This document shows positions 16,156 to 26,100 of a DNA stretch of 64,000 nucleotides, in pieces. Numbering within the stretch: the first letter of the stretch is position 1; the number at the start of each line of letters is the position of its first letter. Under the pieces are notes generated by a model. That model searched no databases and was not told the origin of the DNA. It saw nothing but the letters and a program-made list of their open reading frames with translations. The translations under genes and the position numbers were made by a program. Origin of the DNA: Nannocystis punicea (GTDB taxonomy: Bacteria; Myxococcota_A; Polyangia; Nannocystales; Nannocystaceae); contig NZ_CP114040.1 in the NCBI RefSeq assembly GCF_026965555.1, forward strand, positions 62,001 through 126,000, given 5' to 3'.

Positions 16156-17643
16156 ATGCGCGTTTCGTGGTTCCTCGTCGCCTCGCTCGTTCCCGTCCTG
16201 GTCGGGTGCCGCGGACCGTCGCTCGACGGCGAGACGGACAGCGACGGCGGCGAGACGGGCGGCGAGACGGGCACGACGGGCGGCGAGACGGACGGCGCGA
16301 GCCCCTGCCCCACCGAGCGGATCCAGACCTCCATCGGCTCGGACGGCGAGCCCTTCCGCTACCTCAGCCTCTACACCCAGGAGGATGTCGCCGCGCTCGC
16401 CGGGTGCACCGATGTCGACGCGGATCTCCACATCGAATCGGGCGTCACCGACCTGAGGCCGCTGGCGAGCCTGCGCCGGGTCGACGGGGCGCTGCGGATC
16501 TACGGCGGCTACAACCTGCCCACGAACGAGCCGCCGCTGCCCAGCCTCGCCGGCCTGGAGGGCCTCGACTCGGTGGAGGCGCTGTCCGTCGAGCGCCTCG
16601 GCGTGGCCAGCCTCGAGGTCTTCTCCGGCCTGACGACGATCCCCGGCGGGCTCAGGGTCGACTTCCTTCCGCACCTCGAGTCGCTCGAGGGCCTCCACAA
16701 CATCGAGTCCGTCGGCGGCGAGCTCGCCATTCAGGACTGCGAGAAGCTCACCTCGCTCGCGGGGCTGCGCAGCGTTCAGCGCGTGGGGCACCTCAACCTC
16801 GGCAAGCTGCGGGTCACCACGCTGCAAGGCCTGGAGAGCCTGGCGGAGGTCGGCGTCCCCGGCGGTGAACCGACGCGCGTCGACATCTATTACCTCACCG
16901 AGCTCGCCTCGCTCGACGCCCTCGACATCGACTGGCACCCGCAGCTCGGGCTCCAGCTGTTCGGCACCGACGTCGAGGACCTCGACCTCCTGAGCGGCGT
17001 CGACGAGATGCACATGCTGGGCCTCTACGACAACTCGCGGCTCGCCGACCTCTCCGGTCTCGAGGCGCTGGAGGTCGTCCACGAGCAGCTGCATTTCATC
17101 GGCGACGCCGCGCTCGTCGATCTCGGCGCGCTCCTCGGGCTGCGCTCCGTCGGCGCGCTGATCGCCCGGGAGACGGCGTTTACCGATCTGGGCCCGCTCC
17201 CGGCGCTGGGGCACGTCGGCGACCTCCAGCTCAGCGGCAACGAGCAGCTCGCGTCGCTCTCGGGCCTGGCCGGGCTGAGCGAGCTCGGCTCGCTGGTGCT
17301 CGAGCACAGCCCGGCGATCGGCGGGCTGCCCGAGCTCGCCGGGCTCACGCGGGTGACTGGCGACTTCGAGCTGCGCGACCTCGGCATCACTGCGCTGGGC
17401 GACCTGGCGGCGATCACCGAGGTCGGCGGTCGGCTCGTCGTGGTCCACAACGCCTCGCTCCTGCAAGCCGACGCCGAGGCCTGGGCCGAGGCGATCGCGG
17501 TCGGCGAGGAGCGCAAGGTCGCGGGCAACAAGGACGACCCGAATTCGCCCTTCTCCCCGTGCCCGTGGCCGGACGACGGCGAGTGCGATCACGACACGAT
17601 CTGCCTCGACGGCGACGACGAGGATTGTGTGATCGGCGAGTGA
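16156..17643 (+). CDS. Lipoprotein with leucine-rich/receptor-L-domain-like repeats
   Basis: 495 residues. Signal MRVSWFLVASLVPVLVGCRG has a VLVGC lipobox. An acidic Gly/Thr linker follows (GETDSDGGETGGETGTTGG), then repeats of 20-25 residues containing L..L..L and 'SLAGL' units (for example PSLAGLEGLDSVEALSVERL, KLTSLAGLRSVQRVGHLNL, QLASLSGLAGLSELGSLVL). This is the parallel beta-helical pattern of receptor L-domain/LRR-like bacterial surface proteins, which bind other proteins. The C-terminal Cys/Asp-rich tail (CPWPDDGECDHDTICLDGDD) could bind calcium. Probably on the cell surface. The stop codon is at the base of a hairpin shared with the convergent neighbour. Confidence 0.88.
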   Translation: MRVSWFLVASLVPVLVGCRGPSLDGETDSDGGETGGETGTTGGETDGASPCPTERIQTSIGSDGEPFRYLSLYTQEDVAALAGCTDVDADLHIESGVTDLRPLASLRRVDGALRIYGGYNLPTNEPPLPSLAGLEGLDSVEALSVERLGVASLEVFSGLTTIPGGLRVDFLPHLESLEGLHNIESVGGELAIQDCEKLTSLAGLRSVQRVGHLNLGKLRVTTLQGLESLAEVGVPGGEPTRVDIYYLTELASLDALDIDWHPQLGLQLFGTDVEDLDLLSGVDEMHMLGLYDNSRLADLSGLEALEVVHEQLHFIGDAALVDLGALLGLRSVGALIARETAFTDLGPLPALGHVGDLQLSGNEQLASLSGLAGLSELGSLVLEHSPAIGGLPELAGLTRVTGDFELRDLGITALGDLAAITEVGGRLVVVHNASLLQADAEAWAEAIAVGEERKVAGNKDDPNSPFSPCPWPDDGECDHDTICLDGDDEDCVIGE

Positions 17644-17657
17644 CGGGGTTTCCCGTC
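17642..17657. terminator. Hairpin between convergent genes
   Basis: GACGGG-GTTT-CCCGTC starting at the stop codon of the LRR-like gene. The two convergent stop codons are only 25 bp apart. Confidence 0.6.
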
Positions 17658-17668
17658 GCCGCGCTCCG

Positions 17669-19816
17669 TCAGCCGCGCAGCGACTCGATGCGCCAGGCGA
17701 ACTCCTCGCGCATGTTGGGCGCGGCGCCGGGCAGCGAGTAGGCGAGGCCGCCGTCGCGGTCGAGGATCCAGAAGGTCGGGAACGCGGCGATGCCGGCCTT
17801 TTGGCAGAAGCCGCGGTCGAGCAGCACCGGGAAGGCGTGCTTGTGCTCGCGCATCCACTGCGCGACCTCTTCGGTCTCGCCGCCGCTGTGGATCGTCAAG
17901 AACTCGACCTCGCGGTCGCGGGCGTAGTCCTTGATCAGTTTCTCGAATTCGGGCAGCTCGTCGATGCACGGCTTGCAGGTGGTGAACCAGAACTTGATGA
18001 CTGCGATCTTGCCGCGCAGCGTGTCGTTGCCGACCTTGGTGCCGTCGAGGCGTTCGAGCGCGAAGGCCGGGGCAGGGGCGGGCGAGGCGGCCTTGCCCGC
18101 GATCACCTTGGCGCGGCGGATGTCCCGGGCGCGCGCCTTGATCTTCTCGACGAACTTTTCATAGCCCTTCAGGTCGCCGTGCTCCTCGCGGTAGATCTGC
18201 TCGAGCATGACCTTGCACGGGTTCTCGCGGCCGGGGACGTCCTGCTCGAAGCCGGCCGCGAGGTAGCCTTCTGCCGCGTCCATGTCCCCGCGCTTGCGCG
18301 CGAGGGCGGCCAGGCGCGCGAGGCTCTTCGGGTAGCCGGGGCTCACCTCCTGCGATTGCTTGAGCGCTGCCTCGGCCTCGTCGAGGCGGCCGGCGGCGAG
18401 CAGCACCGCGCCGAGAGCGTCGTAGTTCAGGCCGAGCCGGTCGCGGCGGAGGATGTCGCACACCTCGAGCGCGAGGCCGGTGGCCCGCAGCTCGGCGCCG
18501 AAGCGCTCGATCGCGGCGGCGCCCTCACGCGCGAGCGCCTCGGCGCGCTCGAGGTGCACGCCGCGTTCGGCCAGGGCGATCGGCCCGTCGGTGTGAGCGC
18601 TCTCGAGGTCGGTGCGACCCGCGACGCGCATGAACTCGATCGCCGCGAGCAGCTCGTCGGGCGGGGTGGCCGGGTCGGCGCGCAGGAGCTCGAAGCGCAG
18701 GCGGCCGGCCTCCTCGCGCAGCGACGGCTCGTGCAGCTGCGGGCGGGCGAGGAAGCCGGCGAGCTCGGCCCGCAGCTCGGCGGTGCGCTCGGGCCTGGGT
18801 GCGCCGTCAGGCCCGAGCTCGGCGGCGATCCGCCGGTAGAGCAGCTTCTCGTTGGCGGGGCTGTCGGTGAACTCGCCGGCGATCCGGCGCTCGAGAGTGT
18901 CGGCGCGCTCGACCTGGCCGAGCTCGCGGAGGATAGCGGCGGCGGCGAGCAAGGCCGAGGGCTGCTGCCCGCGCAGCTCGAGCAAGGCGTCGACGTCGCG
19001 GACGATCGCCTCGCGCTTCTCGTCGTCGCTGCGGCCGGGCGCCTGCTGCCAGAGCTGCCAGCGCTGCTGTCGCAGTCGCACGGAGGCCGGCGAGGCGGCG
19101 ATCGCCTTCTCCATCCACTTCAAGGCGTCGTCGTGGCGCTCGGCCTGCGTGAGCGCCTGGGCGGCCGCCGCCGCGGCGTCGACCGCGGGGACACCCTGGG
19201 CTTTCTCGGCCTCTGCGAGGGCCGCGGGCAGCTGGTCGCGGGCGTCGTTGCTGCGCTTGAAGAGCGCCCGCAGGTGGATCGGCTGCAGCGCTTCGGGGTG
19301 CGCGACTGCCAGCGTCGTCGCGTCGTCGGTGCGGTCGAACGCCAGCAACGCGCGCGCCCGCAGCTGCAGGACGTCGGGGTGATACGCCAGCGCCGTCGTC
19401 AGCGGCTCCGAGGCGATCAGCGCCCCGGCGTCCGGGAAGTCGCGATCGACGAGGCCGACGGCGACGCGAGCGAACGCCGCCCACGGTTCGTCGGGCAGCT
19501 CGGCGATCATCTTGTCGGCGAGCGCCTCGGCCTCGAGTCGGCGGCCGCTGTCGGCGACGCAGGCGATGGTCCACGCGCGGGCGCGATGGTCGTTCGGCTG
19601 CACGCGCAGCAGCGCCTCGCCCTCGGTGACGCACTGCTCCGGGTCGTAGGCGTACTGCAGGTCGCGCACGCGATCGGCGTCGGCAGCGTCGGCGGTCGGG
19701 GCCACCGGCCGCGCGACCTTGGGCGCCTCCCGCGGCGCCGGCGGCTGCGGCTGAGTGCAGGCGCAGACGAGCGCGACGAACAGGAGGGCTCGAGAGACGC
19801 GGTGGGAGTCGGCCAT
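17669..19816 (-). CDS. TPR lipoprotein with C-terminal TlpA-like thioredoxin domain
   Basis: 715 residues from the ATG at 19814-19816; the frame opens 32 codons earlier without signal features. Signal MADSHRVSRALLFVALVCACTQ has a VCAC lipobox. About 550 residues of Ala/Leu/Glu helical repeats follow (TPR-like, for example AEAALKQSQEVSPGYPKSLA). The last ~140 residues are a thioredoxin fold of the TlpA/ResA class: VIKFWFTTCKPCIDELPEF with a CKPC active site, the cis-Pro region FPTFWILDRDG, and a preceding FALERLDGTKV beta-hairpin. Predicted periplasmic thiol-disulphide oxidoreductase attached to a protein-binding scaffold. It converges with the LRR-like gene. Confidence 0.92.
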   Translation of the reverse strand: MADSHRVSRALLFVALVCACTQPQPPAPREAPKVARPVAPTADAADADRVRDLQYAYDPEQCVTEGEALLRVQPNDHRARAWTIACVADSGRRLEAEALADKMIAELPDEPWAAFARVAVGLVDRDFPDAGALIASEPLTTALAYHPDVLQLRARALLAFDRTDDATTLAVAHPEALQPIHLRALFKRSNDARDQLPAALAEAEKAQGVPAVDAAAAAAQALTQAERHDDALKWMEKAIAASPASVRLRQQRWQLWQQAPGRSDDEKREAIVRDVDALLELRGQQPSALLAAAAILRELGQVERADTLERRIAGEFTDSPANEKLLYRRIAAELGPDGAPRPERTAELRAELAGFLARPQLHEPSLREEAGRLRFELLRADPATPPDELLAAIEFMRVAGRTDLESAHTDGPIALAERGVHLERAEALAREGAAAIERFGAELRATGLALEVCDILRRDRLGLNYDALGAVLLAAGRLDEAEAALKQSQEVSPGYPKSLARLAALARKRGDMDAAEGYLAAGFEQDVPGRENPCKVMLEQIYREEHGDLKGYEKFVEKIKARARDIRRAKVIAGKAASPAPAPAFALERLDGTKVGNDTLRGKIAVIKFWFTTCKPCIDELPEFEKLIKDYARDREVEFLTIHSGGETEEVAQWMREHKHAFPVLLDRGFCQKAGIAAFPTFWILDRDGGLAYSLPGAAPNMREEFAWRIESLRG

Positions 19817-20210
19817 GACGCGACAGTAACAAGTCACCCGTTCGCTGTCGCGCTCACGCGGACTCCCGGCCCACGCGTCGGGTGTTCTACGTGTCGCCGC
19901 CATGCCTCGCACGATCGCGTTGTGACGAGATCGCCGTCATGCGCTCCGACAACACTTTTTAAAAATAGAAATCAGCGCATCGAAGATTGCGGCGGACACA
20001 GCCGTGGCGAGGTCGGAGGACAAGCCGTCGAGCGCTTGCTTCGAGGACATCGACCTCCTGCCCTGCGTGGGTCTGTGCCGCGCGCGAGGCGGCCTCTCAT
20101 GGACGTCGTTGAAGCCGCCGCTCGACGCGGCTGTGTCGGGGCGATGGCGGTCACCGCCGCCGGCGGGCGCCGGAATCGGCCCCTGATGTGAATCGCGCGC
20201 GCCAGCCGGC
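19817..20210. other. Intergenic region, 5' of the TPR-thioredoxin lipoprotein
   Basis: Contains an A/T-rich patch (19955-19971, ACTTTTTAAAAATAGAA), which stands out in this GC-rich DNA and may hold a promoter. Its TTTTTAAAAAT resembles the stretches beside the palindromes at 12008 and 23122. A 60-codon plus-strand frame at 20004-20186 has no coding character. Confidence 0.4.
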
Positions 20211-21380
20211 TCACAGCCGCGTCATCGAATAGTCGCAGTGCTCGAGGCGAGACAGCCTCTCGCGCAGCTCCTCGGCGATCGCGTCGACCGTGGCCTCGGG
20301 CAGCTCGCCCTCGACGGTCATCTGCAGCGAATAGGAGCTGCGGACGAAGCGGACGATCACGCCGTCGACGAGGATGCGGGTGGTGTCGTACGAGTCCTCC
20401 TCCTCGGGGCACGCCTCGTGGGCGATCGACGGCCGGAACAGCTGCTCGGCGAGGTCGAGGTCGGGCGGGACGCCGAGGCCCTCGTCGAGCGAGGCGAGCT
20501 CCTCGGCGAGCTGATCGGCCCAGCCGATCTTGCGGTACCAGCAGGCTTGCTGCATGTTCCACACGTAGTTGGGCTTGCCGTCGCTGCGGGCGAATTCTCG
20601 GCGCGGCCAGCGGCGGTCGGTGAGGCGCTGCCACTCCCAGGTGTCGAGGTCGAGGCGCCAGTCGTCGATGTTCTCGACCATGGAGCGGTCCTCGCCCGGG
20701 TCGAGCTTGCCGTGCTGCACCACGATCGCGCGGCCGTCGTCCGTCAGGGTCGCTGTGTGCCTGCAGATCCACCCGGGTGGGGTGCCGCCGGTGGGGATGG
20801 TGGCGATCGCGAAGGTCGCGAGGTCGAGCGCGAGCACCTGAGTGTGGCCAGGCCTGCGCTCGCCGGCGTAGCCGATGCTGCCGATGAGGATGAGGCGGTC
20901 GCCCACCAGGGTGGCAGAGTGGAAGTCGGTCGGCGGGAACACCTCGCGCGGGTAGCCGAAGATCTCCACGCGGCCGTCGGGGTGGCGCACGACCACGTCG
21001 TTGTAGATGAAGAAGTCGGGGTCGTAGTAATCCTCGTGCTCGCCGCCGATGAGGAGCGTGCGACCGTCGGGCAGCGCGGTGGTGCTGCGGCCGAAGCGAT
21101 CGAAGCACCAGCCGGGGCCGGCGCCGAGGGCCGAGGGGCCGTCGAAGCGCTTGTTGGCGGCCCACGCGTTGATGCCGGCGTCGACGAGCCAGGCCCACAC
21201 CGGATTGGTCAATCGCTCCGGGTTGGTGGCGCCGTACCGCGGCGAGCGCCACTCGAGGAATTCTTCTCGACCGAAGGGCGGAGGCGTCGGCTCGGCCGCG
21301 ACCTCTTCCTCGCCGTCTCCTTCGTTGTCGGCGTCGGCCTCGGCTTCGCTCGGAACGTCATCGTCGTCGGCGCTGGACAT
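20211..21380 (-). CDS. Kelch-like beta-propeller protein at the end of the efflux operon
   Basis: 389 residues from the ATG at 21378-21380. An acidic disordered N-terminus (SADDDDVPSEAEADADNEGD) precedes repeats with the kelch signature pattern of Gly-Gly, Tyr and Trp (LPDGRTLLIGGEHEDYYD, HSATLVGDRLILIGSIGY, TWEWQRL). No signal peptide, so predicted cytoplasmic. It lies 50 bp after the tolC-like gene on the same strand and probably shares its transcript, though nothing links it to efflux biochemically. The propeller is not a known efflux component; a protein-binding role is inference. Confidence 0.82.
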   Translation of the reverse strand: MSSADDDDVPSEAEADADNEGDGEEEVAAEPTPPPFGREEFLEWRSPRYGATNPERLTNPVWAWLVDAGINAWAANKRFDGPSALGAGPGWCFDRFGRSTTALPDGRTLLIGGEHEDYYDPDFFIYNDVVVRHPDGRVEIFGYPREVFPPTDFHSATLVGDRLILIGSIGYAGERRPGHTQVLALDLATFAIATIPTGGTPPGWICRHTATLTDDGRAIVVQHGKLDPGEDRSMVENIDDWRLDLDTWEWQRLTDRRWPRREFARSDGKPNYVWNMQQACWYRKIGWADQLAEELASLDEGLGVPPDLDLAEQLFRPSIAHEACPEEEDSYDTTRILVDGVIVRFVRSSYSLQMTVEGELPEATVDAIAEELRERLSRLEHCDYSMTRL

Positions 21381-21430
21381 GGTCGTCTCGCGCCGATTCT
21401 TAGCACGGCGGGTCGCGCCGTCGGCGGGCG

Positions 21431-23005
21431 CTATTGCCCCGGCTTCGACCTGGGGTTGAGGCGGCCGGTGGCGTAGAGCAGGCGGGTGGTGGCGACGTGG
21501 AGGTCGATGCGCGAATTCACGGCGCGCAGGGCCGCTTGCACCTGTTCGCCCTCGGCGGCGATGATCTCGTTGGTGGTCGCGGCGCCCAGCTTGTAGTTCT
21601 CGCTGGCGACGCGATACGCCTCGGTGGAGGAGGCGAGGCCGCGGGTGCTGAGCTCGATGGCCGTGACGGCGCGCTCGCGGTCGTGATAGGCCTGGGCGAC
21701 CTCCATGGCGATCGCGCGTCGCATCAATTCGGCCTGCAGCACCAGCTCGCGCTTCTGCGTCTTGAGCTCGCGGACCTGGGCCTTGGTGCGCAGGCTCTGG
21801 TTGATCGTGTAGCTCAGCTGCACGCCGACTGACCACGACCCGCGCCACACCGGCGACAGCGGGAAGAAGCGCTGGTTGGGGTTGGCGTACAGGGCGTCGG
21901 CGAACGCGTCGAGGCGCGGGTAGTACTGGGCCCGGGTGGCGCGGATGTTCTCGTGCATGCCGTCGGCGGCCCGCTCGAGCGAGCGGATCTCGAGGCGATT
22001 GGTCTGGGCCTCGGCGATGAGGTCGTCGAGGGCCGGCAGCTCGCCGAGGTCGGCCGGCGGGGCGAGCACGTCCTCGCCGACGTCGTAGGCGCGGGTCGGC
22101 TCGCTCATCATGACGGCGAGTTGGCGCTCGGCGACGCGACGGAACGCGCGCGCGTCGGCGATCGCCGATTGCTGCGAGGACACCAGCGCGTCGACGCGGA
22201 GCACGTCGGAGCGGGTCGCGGAGCCGGCGGCGAACAGGTTCTCGGCGTCGACGAGGCGCGACTGGGTCCGCTGCAGCGAGTCCTCGATGACGACCAGCGA
22301 GGCGATGCCGCGCAGCCAGTTGAAGTAGGCCAGGCGGGCGTCGGTCTGCACCTTGACGCGCTCGGCGTCGCGGGCGTGGACGGCCGACTCGCGGGCGGCG
22401 AGGGTGCCCTTGCGGGCGGGCGCGAGCGAGAGGATGTAGTCGGAGATCGGGACGGAGAGGTTGGCCGACAGCGAGTAGGAGTTGAGGGGGATCTGGATCT
22501 TGAACGGCGGGGTGATGACGAGCGGGACGCCCTGCGGGTCGAGCGCGCACTGGCCCTGGCCGCCGGGGCAGTCGCCGACGGTGATCGGCGCGACGCCCTC
22601 GGAGGGGCCGTTGACGGCGGCCACGCTGGCGCCGCCGCCGAAGTTGATCGCGGCCTTCGACAGCCGCGAGTAGCTGGCCTTGACGCCGATCGTCGGCAAG
22701 AAGCTGACGATCGCCTGGTCGACGCGGGCGGCGGCGCGCTCGATCGCCTCCTGCTTGATCTGCAGCGACGGCGACACGGCCTCGGCCCGCTGGGCGACCA
22801 TGTCGTCGGTGAGCCCGCCGGCCACCGGCGCGAGGCCCTTGCCGAGCGGGCTCTCGCGCAAGATCCGCTCGAGCTCGTCGAGGTCGACGGCCACGGTCTG
22901 GTTCGCCGGGCCGGGGACCGCGGCGCGGCGCGGGTCGGGCACGGCGCCGACGTCGGTCGGCGGGGCGGCGAGGGCAACCACGAAGAGAGAGGCGATGGCG
23001 AACAT
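21431..23005 (-). CDS. TolC-family outer membrane efflux channel
   Basis: 524 residues with signal peptide MFAIASLFVVALAAPPTDVG. Two TolC/OEP repeats of long amphipathic helices plus short beta segments: first half LQIKQEAIERAAARVDQAIV ... SFLPTIGVKASYSRLS, second half IRATRAQYYPRLDAFADALY ... WSVGVQLSYTINQS. It should trimerise into the outer membrane/periplasm exit duct for the RND pump encoded just upstream. A 13-residue Cys-containing insertion in the first half (DCPGGQGQCALDP) is unusual. Gap from the pump gene is 145 bp and holds a palindrome-plus-T-run, so the channel gene may be partly uncoupled from the pump. Confidence 0.93.
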   Translation of the reverse strand: MFAIASLFVVALAAPPTDVGAVPDPRRAAVPGPANQTVAVDLDELERILRESPLGKGLAPVAGGLTDDMVAQRAEAVSPSLQIKQEAIERAAARVDQAIVSFLPTIGVKASYSRLSKAAINFGGGASVAAVNGPSEGVAPITVGDCPGGQGQCALDPQGVPLVITPPFKIQIPLNSYSLSANLSVPISDYILSLAPARKGTLAARESAVHARDAERVKVQTDARLAYFNWLRGIASLVVIEDSLQRTQSRLVDAENLFAAGSATRSDVLRVDALVSSQQSAIADARAFRRVAERQLAVMMSEPTRAYDVGEDVLAPPADLGELPALDDLIAEAQTNRLEIRSLERAADGMHENIRATRAQYYPRLDAFADALYANPNQRFFPLSPVWRGSWSVGVQLSYTINQSLRTKAQVRELKTQKRELVLQAELMRRAIAMEVAQAYHDRERAVTAIELSTRGLASSTEAYRVASENYKLGAATTNEIIAAEGEQVQAALRAVNSRIDLHVATTRLLYATGRLNPRSKPGQ

Positions 23006-23121
23006 GCGGCAGTGCTCGATCTGGCGCCGCCGCGGCGGGCGGCGCCTGGATGTCCGAAGTGACAGTGATGGGAGGTGCTATCCGTCGCGGGGGCGGCGGC
23101 GGGATGGCCCGAGATACCTAC

Positions 23122-23138
23122 TGTCTCTCGGGACATGT
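23122..23138. repeat. GACATGTC-family palindrome inside the efflux operon
   Basis: TGTC-TCTCGG-GACATGT followed by TTAAAAATG. Read on the minus strand it lies 13 bp after the RND pump stop codon, with an A/T run in between, and about 117 bp before the tolC start. It could attenuate transcription between pump and channel. Confidence 0.6.
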
Positions 23139-23150
23139 TTAAAAATGAGG

Positions 23151-26100
23151 CTAGTCCTCGAGCTTCTCGGCCGGGGCGTCGCCGAACAGCTTGCGGGCGA
23201 TCCAGCGGGTCGAGCGGGCGGTCACCATGCGGTCGAACAGGAGGTACGAGACCGGGACGACGACGAGGGTGAGGACGGTCGAGGTGATCATGCCGCCGAT
23301 GACGATGACGGCCATCGGCGCGCGGGCCTCGCCGCCTTCGCCGAGGGCGAGGGCGACGGGGACCATGCCGAAGATGGTGGCGGCGGCGGTCATGACGATC
23401 GGGCGCAGGCGGACGCGGCCGGCGCTGACGAGGGCGGGGACGATCTCCTGGCCGCGCTTGCGCTCGTCGTTGGTGAAGTCGACCAGGAGGATCGCGGTCT
23501 TGGTGACGAGGCCCATCAGCATGATGAGGCCGATGAACGAGAAGACGTTCAGGGTCATGCCGGCGAGGTAGATGCCGCCGAAGGCGCCGATCACCGACAG
23601 CGGCAGCGAGATCATGATGACGACCGGCTGAACGAAGCTGTTGAACTGGGCGGCGAGGATCATGTAGACGAGCACGATCGCCAGGCCGAGCGCGAGCAGC
23701 ATCGCCTCGAACGACTCCTTCATCATCTCGGCGTTGCCGATGTAGCCGGTGTTGAGGTGGCCGGGGATCAGGCGGGCGGCGGCCTCGTCGAGCAGCTTCT
23801 GCGCCTCGCCGAGGGTGGCGCCGCGCAGGTTGGCCAGCAGCAGCACCTGGCGCTGGCGGTTCTGCCGCTCGATCTCGCTGGGGCCCGACTCGCGCTCGAC
23901 GTGGACCACGCTGGCGAGGTCGATCATCTGCCCGGTGGTGGCGCGGACCTTGAGGTTGCTGAGCGCCTCGATCTGGGCCCGCTGGGCCTCCGGCATCTGC
24001 ACGATCACGTCGTAGATGTCGGCGCCGTCCTTGAGGTCGGAGATGGTGTCGCCGGCCATGAGCGAGCGGATGGTGCGGGCGACGGAGGCGATCGGGACGC
24101 CGAGGTCGGCGGCCTTGTTGCGGTCGACGTGGACGGCGAGCTCGGGCTTGCCGCCGCGGAAGGTGATGTCGAGGTCGACGAACTTGCCGGTCTGGGCCAG
24201 CTCGTCGCGCAGGGCGGTGGCGGCGGCGGTGATCTCGGCGAGGTCGTTGCCGCGGATCGAGAACTGGATCGGCTGGCTGCGGCCGCCCTCGCCGCCGAGC
24301 GGGCTGATCTCGGCGACCGTGACCTGCACGCCGTCGATGCCGAGCATGCGGTCGCGGACCCACTGCATGGCGTCGCGCTGGCCGAAGCCGCGGTCGTGGC
24401 GGCCGATCATGATGACCTGGATCTCGGCCTTGTTGACCTGGGCCTGCTGGCCGCCGCCGATGGTGGTGAAGGTGGTCTTGACGCCGGGCAGGTGCTCGCG
24501 CAGGTCGGCGGCGACGGCCTCGGCGGTGGCGATGGTGGCGTCGAGGCCGGTGCCGGTCGGCAGCTCGACCTGGACGGCGAACTGCGAGCGGTCCTGGCTC
24601 GGCATGAACTCGCCGGGCACGCGGGTGACGAGGGCGACCGAGCCGACCAGCGACAGGACCGCCAGCAGGACGGTGGTCCACGGCCAGCGCAGGGCCCACC
24701 GGAGCACGGCGGTGTAGATGCGCTCGAACACGCCGAAGGCGCCGTTGAAGGCGCGGGCGAACCAGCCGGGCTTGTGCTCGTGGCCGTGGCGCATCAGCAC
24801 CGACGACAGCATCGGCGTGAGGGTGAAGGAGACCAGCATCGACAGCAGGACGGCGACCGAGACGGTGATGCCGAACTGGAAGAAGAAGCGGCCGATGATG
24901 CCCTTCATGAAGGCGACCGGCACGAACACCGCGACCAGCGAGAGGGTGGTGGCGATGACGGCGAGGCCGATCTCCGACGTCGCGTCGAGGGCGGCGCGCA
25001 TGCGGCCCTTGCCCATCTCGAGGTGGCGGTAGATGTTCTCGATGACGACGATCGCGTCGTCGACCAGGATGCCGATCGACAGCGACAGCGCCAGCATCGA
25101 GATGTTGTTGAAGGTGAACCCCAGGTAGCTCATGAACGCGAAGGTCGCGACGATGCTGGTGGGGATCGCCACCGCGGCGATGAAGGTCGCGCGGAAGTCG
25201 TGGAGGAAGATCAAGATCAGGAGGACGGTCAGCGCCGCGCCGAGGGCGAGGTCGAACTGCACGTCGTGGATCGCGTGCTCGGTGAACACCGAGTTGTCGG
25301 TCGGGATCGCCGCGGTGATGCCGTGCTTGCTCAGGAGCGGCTCCATCTCGGCCAGCTCCTCGCGGATCCGCTCGGCCAGGGCGACGACGTTGGCGCCGCT
25401 CTGCTTGCGGACGATGAGGCCGATGGCGCTGTTGCCGTCGAGGTAGGAGGCGGAGCGGGCGTCCTCGACGTCGTCGAGGACCTCGGCGCAGTCCTTGACG
25501 CGGATCGCGGCGCCGCCGACCCCGACGATGACGATGTCGCCGATCTCCTCGGCGCTCTTGATCTCGCCCTTGGTCTTGATCGTCAGCTCGTTGCCGCCGC
25601 TCTTGATGTAGCCGGCCGGGAGCTCGAGGTTGCCGGCCTTGATCGCGTTGATGACGTCGTCGACGGTGAGGCCGAAGCCGGTCATGCGCGCGGGGTTGAC
25701 GAGGACCTTGATCTCGCGCTCGCGGCCGCCGATGACGTCGACGATGCCGACGCCGGGGATCTGCTGGATCCGCTGCTTGACCTCGTCCTTGGCCAGCCGC
25801 GTCAGCTCGCCGATCGGCAGGTCGCCGGCGAGGGCGACCGAGAGCACCGGGGTGGCGCCGACGTCGAGCTTCTGCACCGTCGGCGGGTCGATGCCGGTCG
25901 GCAGCTCGCGCTCGATCGCGGCGACCTTGTCGCGGACGTCCTGCACCGCCTGGTCGCCGTTGACCTCGAGCTCGAACTCGAGGATCACGGCGGTCACGCC
26001 CTCGTAGTTGCGCGAGGTCATGCGCTTGACGCCGCTCAGCGACTGCAGCGCCTCCTCGATCGGGTCGGCGACCTTGGACTCCATGGTCGCAGGGTCGGCG

